This document shows positions 1 to 11,242 of a stretch of DNA of 64,000 bases, one piece after another. The stretch spans positions 1 through 64,000 of the forward strand of contig JAKOGI010000001.1 of assembly GCA_029747015.1 (NCBI GenBank), given 5' to 3'. The translations under genes and the position numbers were made by a program. Source of the DNA: Carnegiea gigantea. Lineage: Eukaryota > Streptophyta > Magnoliopsida > Caryophyllales > Cactaceae. Under the pieces are notes generated by a model, which was given only the letters and a program-made list of their open reading frames with translations, was not told the DNA's origin and did not search any database. Position 1 is the stretch's first letter. Each line of letters opens with the position of its first letter.

Positions 1-34
1 ACACACATATGTATATATATATATATAAGTATAG

Positions 35-93
<59 letters not shown>
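1..93. repeat. TA-rich then (TG)n microsatellite
   Basis: An imperfect TA-rich tract (1-40) runs into an almost pure TG dinucleotide run (about 41-93). This is a simple sequence repeat, and no coding potential is visible. The similar (TA)n(TG)n arrangement near 3.3 kb is probably independent. Confidence 0.95.
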
Positions 94-94
<1 letters not shown>

Positions 95-523
95 TAGAGA
101 AGAACACAGACCTGAAAAAAAAAAAGGAAAAAGAGGACACTAAAATGATGGAGAAAGAAAGGAGGAGAAACGGATTGAGACAGAGTGTGAATTTTATTTT
201 TTGAGTCTCTTTGATTTGAGAAAAAAATGGAAAAAGCCATGAAAGGAGTGGGGGAAAGAAGATGAATGGACGAGAGAGAAAAGAGCGACAGAGTTGGGGG
301 GGGGTTGCATTGTGATTGGGAAAGTTTTTTTAAGAAATAAAATATTATAAAGATTTAAGTTACAAATCTTTTTATTTATACACTATTAGTATTAATGGAA
401 ATAACTACATGCATATGTCGTAAATTATTTTTTTATCATAAATTAACATTTAACGTTTTGAAAAATATATAAATTATTTTCTACTATTTATTCATACAAA
501 TATATAATAAAACAAAAAAAGAG
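94..523. other. AT-rich non-genic sequence
   Basis: Purine-rich sequence with short A, G and T homopolymers (94-330), then AT-rich sequence. I see no ORF, RNA gene or terminal repeat in it. Confidence 0.6.
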
Positions 524-719
524 TAAGAGTAATTAAATATATTTAATGGTGAGTTTTATGGGTATTATTTTATATAGTGAGCCAAAATTATGAGTCTTGC
601 ATTATAGAAGATAAAGCTTATGAGCCAAAAAATTAACTCCTGAAATGACATAGACATAGAGAAAGTAGGCCCCCCACTAATGAGCCAAAACTTTAACTCA
701 CCATTGCACGTGCTCTTAA
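524..719. mobile_element. MITE-like element with terminal inverted repeats
   Basis: The segment begins near taagag (524) with an inner block aatggtgagtt (about 544) and ends with aactcaccatt...gtgctctta (about 695-718), which is its inverted complement. The inner 11 bp of the inverted repeat match exactly, and taa/tta lies at both borders. Between them is about 130 bp of AT-rich sequence with repeated 'gagccaaaa' words and no ORF. Size, inverted ends and a TAA-like target fit a Tourist-type (PIF/Harbinger-derived) MITE. The exact outer borders are uncertain by a few bases. Confidence 0.5.
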
Positions 720-1205
720 ATAACAATGGTATGTAAAAAAAAACTATAATATTTATTAATTGTACTAAGTGATTGCAGCTAAATTGGATTATTCTAATTA
801 GAGATTCTAAATGATACGGAAATGAAAAGTTGGAGGAACTTTTTTATTTTTTTGGTGTGAAAAATTTTTCATATTATTCAACTAACTATAATGTGAACAT
901 TGTGATTTTCTTCAATTCACATCATGCGATTCTAACTTATTACCGCATTCGCACATTATTATATGGAAGCTTCCGTTTCTGTTTTTTAAAATCAAATTCT
1001 GAATGAAATTGTTGCAGTCAAACTTTCTTCATAAACTCCACTATTTTTTGCCCCCAAAAAAAAAAAAAAAAACTCCACTATATTCGTACGCTCAAAAAAA
1101 AAAAAGAAAAAAGAAAACAGAACTGTGAACTCCAGTTTGTGCCTTCCATAAATATCTGCCGATAATCCAACATCGAAACAGGGGGTCATGATTTGGGCCT
1201 CAGAA
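720..1205. other. AT-rich non-genic sequence
   Basis: Contains poly(A) runs at 1056-1071 and around 1095. The short open frames here are low-complexity Phe/Lys readings of those runs. No gene or element is recognised. Confidence 0.6.
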
Positions 1206-1810
1206 GGAGCTCAACTTTTCTTATTGAAAGGAATAGATCCTAGTTTGGGGATATCATTTGTAATTAACAATGGTTTTGAACATGCAAATAATTCACATGT
1301 CTATCTTTAAATGCTTTTCAAATTAGAAAATATACAAAACTTTAATTTATTGCAATATTTAACTACACATTAATGGTAATTGATTTACTCAAGTGCCACT
1401 TCAAAAAAAAAAAAAAAAATTACTCAAACGATATTGTTGTTATAAATACGAGATAATTTTAGATTGATATCATGGTGTATATGTACCTACACTTGTCTTA
1501 GATAAAAAATTAACAAGCTTACCTTTATTTAAGATGATAAAACCGTTATTTGGTCATCCATTTAAAATTTCAAATGCGAACCCCATTTAAGAAAAGCATA
1601 TGAACATAATATATGTACTATATACACATGCATTCAAAGATGTAAGCCGTGGGTAATTACATCGTTTTGGTAAATATTTCTTACCCTAGGCAACAGGAAT
1701 TCTCAACTACTATCTAGCGGGTATGGTAGATAAAGTCAATATTAGGGTCTGTGTTTTTACCATAAAGTTTGATGATAGGCTGTCTGTACGATCGAAGGAC
1801 AATCCCAATG
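1206..1810 (+). repeat. Duplicated RCCR downstream flank, segment 1
   Basis: Collinear by eye with 50615-51190, the region about 0.5 kb downstream of RCCR copy C. Shared landmarks include 'catgcaaataatt', 'catttaagaaaagcat', 'attctcaactactac/t' and 'agataaagtcaatattagg'. Many small indels suggest an old duplication. No RCCR exon lies within the window to its left, so this is either the flank of a copy beyond the left edge or an orphan fragment. Confidence 0.75.
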
Positions 1811-1964
1811 GGCCTGATCAGCATGTGGTGTACAGTTCACTGATACCTTACTTCATTCATTCATTCATTCATTCATTTACTCTGTACTGCTACACTCACA
1901 GTCACGGATCCAAACTCCTCTCTCTCTCTGTCTCTCTGATCTCTTCCCTTAACTTTTCCCAAAG

Positions 1965-2765
1965 GTTTCCCGTTCTGGGACAGGCTTCAACATTAACGTT
2001 TACTGATGTATCCTGTCTCTCTCTCTCTCTCTCTGTATTGTTGGTGGTACAATGAATTAAATCTAAGGCCGGACATGATAATCATGTGTTCCCTACCACT
2101 TTTCTATCTTTCCTTTTATGGTTTGCTCTTGGGGGTATCAAACACCCATCAGGAATGGGATCATCATGCCCCTCCATCATTAAGTCTATTATCATACCAA
2201 CTTCCGCTTTTTACTTTGTAATTATATGTTAACCGCATCTTGTGTTACCCGCACTCGGCCATGCCCGTGTTGATCAAGTATCATGGATGTCATGTCGGAT
2301 CGTTTCGTGCATTTTTTAAAATAATACGTCGAGTGTCGTCCTTATCTATGTTTGAATGTCGAGTGTTCTATATAGATATTTAAGACAGAATGAAAAGTCC
2401 AAGTAACGTAGACAGATACGCCCCACCTATACAAGTGATCCTCTTAGGACTTCCTTAATTAGTTGGTAATAGCTGCTCCTTCGTCATGATCTCACTCGCT
2501 TTGAGATTGACGCTCCCTCGTTCGATTAGAGAATCAAGATCTAGGAACTTTGTCATCCGTTAATTTTCATGATTCCATTCCACGACTGAACTGTTGGCAT
2601 CTTGACAGCTGTCTCGCGTGCATATAGTCTCGATCATCGTTCTGCCAAGTCTCCTATACTTTGTCTTTTTTCTTCTTTTATGCTGGGATAAGAATGGAAA
2701 TCTCGGATGATAAGAAGATGCCAATACCATGTGAAGTATACGATCCTACTTGTCATCTTGGCCAA
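1965..2765 (+). repeat. Duplicated RCCR downstream flank, segment 2
   Basis: Collinear by eye with 39655-40150, which begins 27 bp after the stop codon of RCCR copy A. Landmarks are 'aaaggtttccc', 'ggccggacatgat', 'gatcaagt...ttggatgtcatgtc' (with one change), 'aagaatggaaatctc' and 'gaagtatacgatc'. It follows segment 1 here, whereas in copy A it directly follows the gene. The two loci therefore differ by a rearrangement or deletion. It has no significant coding content. Confidence 0.75.
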
Positions 2766-3402
<637 letters not shown>

Positions 3403-6400
3403 TTGTAAAATTCCCCTGTTACAATTTATAAACAAAGAAATTTTTACGTAGAAGTGTAATGATGGTTGAAGCTACATGATGTGACATGATTTAGGCTGGA
3501 TCAAAAATCAAAAGCTTGAGTATAATGGTAGCTACGTTATGTTGCTTTCCAATGCTTTGGACGATAAGATTAAGTATTGTTGGATCTTGCGGACTTGCAT
3601 GAAAGTGATTTTAAGCATAGCTTCTCCTCCACCGATCAAATTGCTTGACTCTGTTTAATTATGAATTTGTACAAAAAATATGTAGAGAAGAATTTGTTGG
3701 GCATTCATGCTGTGGCCTACTAATAATTTCTAAATTGTCCCCTTTTAGAGATAATATGTAGTATTGGACCATCCATGAGAAGTTTTGCATAAGATTGTTT
3801 CGTAGAAACATTTTAAAGAATAACAGTCTTGTATTAGACCGTAGATCTAGAGTTAGTCTCCTCTGGATAATTGTGTTATATGGCACCTCCCATGCTTTAT
3901 GTATAGTTGGGACGGTTGATATATTGTATCTTACTTTGAAACTATAGGCAAATTTATGGGACAACTTAGTCATTTCAATCATCAAAAGATAAATACTTTC
4001 TCTTTTTAATTAAGATCAAGTTAAGGATGGACAATGGGTCGAGTATTCTTTAGATAGAGTAAGTCAGTAGGCTTAAAGTACAGCCTGAGGACGCTTTCAG
4101 AAGCCTACTTTGCCAAAGGCAACTTACCATAAAGAAGAGACAAGGGAACAATACACAAAAGTTACACTCCTACTGTCTTATATTAGTAGCCAAATTTTGG
4201 AATTCAACTAACTAGAGTCTAAAGTTTCTAATGTTTTTAATTTTAGTTATTAAACTTTTTCTTCAAAACTTTAAGTTGGTTAATCTAACACTGTATTAGA
4301 ATTTAACGGATATATTCTTTAGTAATGATCTAATATCCTTTTCATAATTTTTCTTACATATAATTAACTCAAACAGGTTTTCTTTCCTTAAAACAAAATA
4401 AGTATGTGCAAATTTTTGAAATTGAAACCAAGTTTTACTTGCTTTGCAACCAAGAACTCATCGTGTCCTCCCTACATCCCTGCTTCGTGAGAGACAGATA
4501 ATCAAGTGCTACATATCCAGAGCAATGGTATCATAGTGGACAATTCTCATTTAATGGATATGTATACAATTACGTTATTTTACAGTCAATCCGATGAATC
4601 TGATTATTCCTTACATGATGTGGTAATGATATGCCTTGGCTAGCATAGTAAACTAGATTAAACAATTGTCTAATTGAGCCAATTACTGTAATGCTTGACG
4701 ATGCCTCTGCAACCTTCATCGAGCCAAATCAGTGCCTACCACGGATTTTGTACTTTACTCGTGATTAAGAGTTTCAGACCTCCATAATGGGTTGTTGCCA
4801 ACTGGCCCAACTCCAAAGAGAGATAATGGCCTGCTAGGCTACTACTATTTTCATCTTTTTTTTTTTTTTTTGAACTTGACCATCGATCATATTTTTTTGG
4901 TGATTAAAAACAATTATCATATATTTTTTTTTCAACCCAAAAACAAAAAAACTTAGATGAAGAGGAAGAAGAGGAGGTCTCAACGATGTTAACATATTTT
5001 TGTTAATAGTAATTAATTAACCATCTAAAAATTATGTTATAAAGCATAACAACTTAAAACTAAAAACCCTAGAAACTTTAAGCACTAATTATCTAAAGTA
5101 CTTGAATATATCAAGAAACGTATTGAATATAACTACTATTGTGATAATTTTACAACAAATAAAAATAGAAAAAGTTCTTTGAAAAAGTGAATTTTTCCAA
5201 TCAAATAAATTATAAAATACATATTTTTGATGAATCCTCATTAGTGAAATATTATGATATAAACAAAATATCCACTTCAGAGCATGCTACTTGGGGAAAA
5301 AAAAAACTATGAAAGCTTCGAACAGTATTGAATTGAATTGGAACAGGAACATTTGAAGGTGCAAAATTATTCCAAAATATTCAATCAAATCAAATCAAAT
5401 CAAATTGTGATGCTGAACAAGCAAACCTCAAATGCTACAAACAGAGAAGCCATCCCATCTTACACAGTTGTCGACAAAAACCCATCACCCCCCCATCTTT
5501 GGCATACTCATCTTTCTCTCTCCTCGTTAGCGTGGTGCCTTTTTAATCTTGTAGGTGCCCTAGCTAAGGGTAGGACCTAGATTAGGTGCTGTTTGCTAGG
5601 CTAAATTAGCTTGATTTATAGGTACTAGAATAGGCCCTATGAAATGGATGGTATGTACTCAAATCCAGTGTCCCATAGTTGGCCATCAGTTGAGGTGACT
5701 AAAGGCACTTCTTTGTGTCTCTTAAATGAGGGAAACAAATATTCAGGGATTAGATATGTTCATCTACACATTTGGAAACAAGCAAATACATAGCTATTTT
5801 CTATGTTCTGTCAATCATCAAGTATCCTACTCTGAGAAAGTATAAGTAAAATTAAAGAAAATACCAACCTTTGTATCATTTTCCACACCCCCCCTCCCAC
5901 AAAAACCTCAAGCGCTTGAAGCTCGAGTCAAACGTGTACGAGGACTTGGGTTCAACTCATGGCCTTTCAATCGATAAAACCAAGCTGTAATTTATTTCAT
6001 ATCAGATTCAAGCTAATCTTATTTTAGGATTTTGTCGCTTTAAATCAAGTTAAACTCCACTCATTCACGATTCGAGTATAGTTTGCCTTTTAGAATTTAG
6101 ATATTGACTGTACTTCTCAAATAAATACAAAATTAAAAAGGAATGGTGAGCATTCACGTTTATGTGACCATCAGACCCCCACCATAGATAGGTGAACAGT
6201 TGCCACATAGCTAGTGTCATTAACCAATGGGTAGTAAGGCTAGGATTATGCCTGCATAAGTGTTGCAATTACCCTACATCTGCCTGTACATGAGCATATG
6301 TAAAGATGAGAAGTATAACGTGTAAAAAGATGACACAAGAGAACGCAAAAAGAGGAAATTTGGACTAGAGGATTAAAGCCACTGTATATTTGTGTAACTG

Positions 6401-6693
6401 CAAGCAATGGTTCTTAGTCTAAGTAATTCTATTTACATAGAAAGTTTAATTACTTGGACCTTAATCCTTTTTTTTTTTTTTAAAAAAAGAGGGTTTAGGG
6501 AACTTGTTAGCTCCCGTTGTTGTTTCGACTCATTTAGACTCAAGTTGTTTAGGCTAAGCAAGCTCACGAATACAAACTCATGAGTCTTGGGCTCAATTAG
6601 TATAACTAAACAAGCTCAACTTGGCTCAGCTCAACTTTGCCCTTTGTGTATTTGCTTTTTACGATTTTTTTGGCAATGTGTATTTATATGGAT
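3403..6693. other. Intergenic AT-rich region without recognised genes
   Basis: About 3.3 kb with no convincing coding region. Open frames up to 108 codons (for example 3659-3985 on the minus strand) show no recognisable motif. Visible items are a poly(T) run at 4857-4872, small CAAAT repeats near 5384-5405, a C-rich tract near 5889, and a block near 6520-6640 with repeated 'gctc/gactca' words, as often seen in decayed plant repeats. No borders can be set. Confidence 0.55.
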
Positions 6694-6996
6694 ATACACT
6701 ACTAGAAAAGTGCAAAATAACGACGAAATTCTGCGACGGACCTATCTAACGACGGATTTGATGATGGAAAAATAGTATTGGAAAAAAGTTAGATTATGCG
6801 ATAGATTTGGCGACAGATATGCCAATCCGTCGCAAAAATTCATCCCTGGCGATGGATATTTCGTCGCCATGTTAATTTTAAAATTTTTTAATTCCGGCTG
6901 GTGACGGAATTTCCGTCACGCAGCAAAAAAAAATTCAAGTTTTTTTTAAAAAAAATGGGGCTATCGACGGAATTTCCGTTACTCGTCCGTCGCCGC

Positions 6997-7215
6997 CTCA
7001 CTTAAATGAAACCAGATCTCGGTCTGGTTTTCCTTCGACGCGAACGACAGAGAGAGAGAGAGAGAGAGAGAGAGGAGATCGCCAGCGAACGCCGTCCGAC
7101 CACTGCGACCAACGCCCACCAGCCACCGACCCCCTCCCCCACCGTCGCCGCTCTCCTCCGCCGTCGGTAGCCGCTGGCCGCCGCCTATCGCGTCTCTTGC
7201 CGGTTGTTTTCAACA
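6997..7215. other. GC-rich leader block with (GA)n in the CACTA element
   Basis: A strongly GC-rich island in AT-rich surroundings, with a GA dinucleotide run at 7046-7071 and many CCG/CGC words. Its place just inside the left subterminal repeats suggests a promoter or 5' untranslated leader of the element's transcript. The 72-codon minus-strand frame over it is compositional and I do not call it. Confidence 0.5.
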
Positions 7216-7329
7216 AGTTTGAGATAAATTTTTCAACTACACTACTTGCAATTTCTACAATATTTTGTGTTACATCATTAGAATTTCATAATTAGTTCAT
7301 ATTTATGTTAAAATGTGGAATTTGTGGGA

Positions 7330-7860
7330 GGCTATTGTTCTAAATTGTTTCAAGATTTGAATGCGATTTAGGTTTTAGGTTTGGTAGTTTGAAGTTAAAA
7401 TTTGATATGTTGATGAAATAAATACTTTAATTGATAATGTTGTTGAAATATCGTATTTGGATGAGGTTATTACTCTAATTTGATTGAAGATTTTGCTCAA
7501 TACAATTTAGGGTTTAGGTTTGATAATGTGAAGTTCAAATTTGATATATTAGTGGAATGAAATGCTTTAATTGATAATGTTGTTGAAATGTGATATTTGT
7601 GTGAGGTTATTGCTCTAATTCGGTTGAAGATTTTGCTCAATGCAATTTAGGGTTTAGGTTTGGTAATGTGAAGTTCAAATTTGATATGTTGATGGAATGA
7701 AATCCTTTAGTTTATAGTTTTGTTCAAATGTGATGTTCGTATAAAGTTGTAGCTTTAATTTGTCTGAAGATTTTGCTCAATGTAATGTAGGCTTAGATTT
7801 GATAATTTTAAGTTGAAATTTAATATGTTGGTGGAATAAAGTGCTTAACTTTAGATGAAT
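7330..7860. repeat. Tandem repeat of about 140 bp in the CACTA element
   Basis: The phrase 'gaagattttgctcaa' recurs near 7487, 7626 and 7766, spaced 139-140 bp. Each copy is followed by 'ttagggtttagg'-like and 'gaagttcaaatttgatat'-like words. There are roughly three and a half diverged units. It lies between the leader and the transposase start, where an intron would be expected (an acceptor-like ttgaacag ends at 8018). Confidence 0.8.
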
Positions 7861-8020
7861 TATTAGTTTTTTGAAATTCGTAAGAATACACGTATATTTG
7901 TAGAAATTTATAAGTAAACATATGTAATATATAATTGAGTAATTTATGTAATTATTATAGTTTTAATTAAAACTAATTCTTATCCAATAACTTATATGGT
8001 TGTTGTTATTTGAACAGAAT

Positions 8021-8965
8021 ATGAATGGTCCTTCACATCGTAGGTGGATGTATAATAGATTACTACCTGATCGTAGTGGTTATACGCAAGAATTTCTAGA
8101 TTGAAGAAACTAATTCGATGAATTTGTACATAGACAAATAGAGTTTTTAAATAGGGGAAGGTATAGATGTCCTTGTGCTAAATACAGAAATAGGGTATAC
8201 TTGACACCTGATGAGGTCAAGATGCACCTTATGCATAAGGGTTTTGTGAAATTGTATTGGTTTTGGATAAGTCATGAGGAAATAGAACCTCAGCAATATA
8301 GGTATTCAAATAGTGAAAATTTTCGAAGTTGGAGGTCCAAGTCATATTAACAATTACTACTATGAATCCTACATAGATCTGATGGATGACATGGTTGATG
8401 ATGCTATAGTTGCACATCAAAATGTAAGGGAAGAGGAGTTAAGCACTTGTCGAGAATCATTTTATAATATGGTTCAAGCTGCTCAACAACCCTTATACGA
8501 TAGTTGTTCTACCTACAGTGAGCTCTCTGCTATGGTGAGACTGTTGAGTATCAAGTCTGATTATAACATGCCATAGAACTGTTTCAATGAAATTGTTCAA
8601 TTAATGAAAGAGATGTATCCATCCAACAACCGCGTGTCAAATAACTATGGGCAAACGAAAAAGGTTGTTAAAGATTTTGGCAACGATGTGGTCCAAATTG
8701 ATTGTTGCACGAAAGGTTGCATACTATTTTTTAAGGAGGACGCAAACCTGGATGCATGCAAGTTTTGTCGGCATTCAATATGGAAGAGGCAAAGGTCACA
8801 ACAAAGAAATCAGAATCCATTGTCATACTGAAGGATGCATTACTTATCGTTAAAACCTCGACTGCAAAGGTTATATGCATCAAAAAGTACTGCAGAGCAC
8901 ATAAGATGGTATTATGAGCATGATGAGGATGAGGATGAGGATGAGGATGAGGATGATCCTCACAT
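8021..8965 (+). pseudogene. CACTA TNP2-type transposase, N-terminal fragment
   Basis: Conceptual translation from ATG 8021 begins MNGPSHRRWMYNRLLPDRSG and continues with the CPCAKYRN and MHLMHKGFVKLYWFW words of the transposase-associated domain found at the N-terminus of plant En/Spm transposases. Downstream frames give a Cys/His stretch (CCTKGCILFFK...LDACKFCRHS) and the LKPRLQRLYASKSTAEHIRW motif that precedes the TNP2 catalytic region, then an Asp/Glu repeat coded by (GATGAG)n at 8922-8955. In-frame stops near 8102 and 8575 and frame changes near 8310 and 8830 break it. The family to the 3' side, where the catalytic region should lie, is absent. Reading is clear as to family; function is lost. 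Confidence 0.85.
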
Positions 8966-9418
8966 TGATGATGGAGTTCGTTGTAGTTTTCTCCCAGTTG
9001 GTGGCTCTCCTGCTTGGTTCCTCATGGAGTACATCTCTTGTTGCTTGCTTCCCCTCCCCTTGGTGCTTATCTCATTCCCCTCCCATTGGCACTTGCTTCT
9101 CCCTCTTCTGCAAACATTACTTTTAATTACTAGCAACTTCCGGTTTGTTTGGATTTGTGGTTTGTGATATGTATACACTTTGTTTGGGATTTGTACTTTG
9201 TGAATTGAAAACCTTTGGTTTGAGGTGTTGCTTTGGATATGATATTCCACCTTTGTGTTGCTTGGAATTGTTGAGAACGTTTCGAATGAAGTCATACTCG
9301 AAGCTATTCGATATATTGATGGAGTGAATACTCCTTGTAAATTTCTTGCAGGGATTGAAATATATGTACTAAGGGATATGATCAAAAACAAGCGTTATTA
9401 TTGAAAAAAAAATTAGAA
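8966..9418. other. Internal CACTA sequence of unknown origin
   Basis: Between the broken transposase and the right subterminal repeats. It reads out of 'gatgatggagttcg' into T-rich sequence with no further TNP2 homology. Overlapping short frames on both strands have no recognisable motif. It may be the joined 3' part of the second (TNPA-like) gene or captured DNA. Confidence 0.4.
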
Positions 9419-9775
9419 ACTCAGCGACGGACTGGCGACGCAGAGGAGTTTCTTTTTTTTTTTTCAAAGTAGAAGGAAGCGACAGAATAGATATCCATCG
9501 CCATTAGCGACGGAAATTTCGTTGCTAAATTCGTCGCTAGCTTCCCCGCCAATTTATCCCCCGCCAAAAAAAGGTTTGTCGCACGGGCCATCACTGGATC
9601 TGTCATTAACAACGACAGAAATATGAAATTCCGTTACCATGTACTCAGCGGTAAGCGAAAATCTGACAATCATTTTCTGTCGCTAATTCCGTTTCTCAAA
9701 TCAAAATTTTGTCGCTGATTAGCCTTTTCCGTCGCTAATTCCGTCTTTATGTAGATTTTTTTTTTTGTAGTGATA

Positions 9776-11237
9776 GAAAGCCCATGCTTCCTAAGGTACA
9801 ATGTGGGAATTGAAATAAAAAACAAAAATTTAGACTACCACATAGTATAAGTTCATCTGGATCAAGTGTGGGAAAAATACATGGAAGCTTTTGAAATGAT
9901 TAGCTAGAATAACATATTATTTATAAAAAGTTTAAGCTATATGGTTGAAAGTTCGTAAATATGTTCATTATATTTGAACTAGCTCCTCATATGGACCTTT
10001 TTGAGCTTCACCATGAATGTCATGCGAAGGTCATATTGAGGTTGAAATTCAACAGCTGCAAAGAAAATGAAGTAATTTAAATTAAGGTGGTTGAAATTCC
10101 CAGCTCGAGTCATGCAATTGAGAAGGTTTTGAGATTTAATAGTTTCCTCACTCGAATTGAATAATCCAATTGAGCAAGAAATTCATTGGCATTTTTGTAC
10201 GCTTCCTATGCTACTTATGAAAATCACGACACTAACTAACCAAGAGGGAGAGCTGAACATGTATTTTTTGACTAAGGGGAAAAAACCAAAATTAAGTAAC
10301 ATAAATTATATTTCAATATTTTTATATCCGTATAAATTCGTCCAAAGTCCAACTAAAGTAAGTTGTGAGAGGGCCATACGTAATGGCTATCCTAACATTG
10401 TAAAATCATAGGGAGATTACCGCCGCTAGATTGTTAACTATTACTGCACCACAAGTATAGAACATTGGACAAATTAAAATCATAATTTACTTTAGTTTAT
10501 TATAATTCAGGCCAAAATATGGCCCAAAATTTACTTTATGTGCTTCTTCTGCTTCCGAATATTGCCCCGAAGGACACCATATTGCTCATTCCTCGAAGTT
10601 ATGCGTTGTTATTCCAACCAACGCAGCACCAAAATATCCGAATTTTGGACCAACACGCTTCAGTGGGTAAATATCGACCTGTTTTAAATAAGTGATTCTT
10701 GGTATCTTGGGGCTAGCCGACCCAATAAGTTCATGATGAAGATTGACCTGCCCATTGTCATGGCTGAAAAACAACTGGGTCAGAAACTGGTAAGATGGTC
10801 GCATGATTAATTGGGTCATTGTTTGTTGAACTAACTGAATATCCCCCACCCCCCCCCCCCCCCAAGGAAAAAAAATGTCTTTTCCTTTTTGACCAAGGGT
10901 GGCAATTGAGTGGGTTTAACCACACCCTCATTCATACTAATTTTTAAAATTAATACCTACAATCATACTCACATCCATTGGGTATTATAAAGTTATATCT
11001 ATATCCATACCTGTTGAGTATAGGGGGTACGTGGATTTTATTCGGATACATATATAGACAAAAAAGAATTACTCACTTTATACCTATGTTCAATATCAAA
11101 TAGTCAACATGTCATATCAACATCAGGTTTCTAATAACATATCATATCACACTAAATACAGCTAAAAGTTCTAAATCCAAGCAACAAATTAACACTTAAC
11201 AGTTATAGTTTCTAACAAAATGTCTCATTGAAGTTTT
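9776..11237. other. Intergenic region left of the gypsy array
   Basis: No supported gene. It contains a C homopolymer (about 10842-10863). From about 10895 there is a block rich in 'catac', 'ccata' and 'gggta' words; similar words recur at 31830-31900 and 32550-32650 on the far side of the gypsy array. This may be an older repeat split by the array, but I cannot define its ends. Confidence 0.5.
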
Positions 11238-11242
11238 AAATA

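Larger units (their letters stand above)
6697..9772 (+). mobile_element. CACTA (En/Spm-type) DNA transposon, internally deleted
   Basis: The element starts CACTACTAGAAAAG at 6697 and ends TTTTTTTGTAGTG at 9772. It is flanked by a perfect 3-bp target duplication, ata (6694-6696 and 9773-9775), the size made by CACTA transposases. Both ends carry clusters of a CGACGGA-like motif in both orientations (6720-6995 and 9420-9750), typical of the subterminal repeats bound by the TNPA-type protein of this superfamily. Inside are a GC-rich leader with a GA run, a 140-bp tandem repeat and the N-terminal part of a TNP2-type transposase. The catalytic part is missing, so the 3.08-kb element could move only with a helper. 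Confidence 0.92.

Noticed and set aside
992..1189. 65-codon minus-strand ORF
   Set aside because: Phe runs from poly(A) tracts; no motif or conserved copy.
7046..7071. (GA)n run as a regulatory GAGA element
   Set aside because: It is a simple repeat within the CACTA leader; nothing else supports a regulatory role.
8960..9391. 143-codon minus-strand ORF inside the CACTA element
   Set aside because: Antisense to the element's reading direction, without a recognised motif, and overlapping frames are open on the other strand too. Probably chance.
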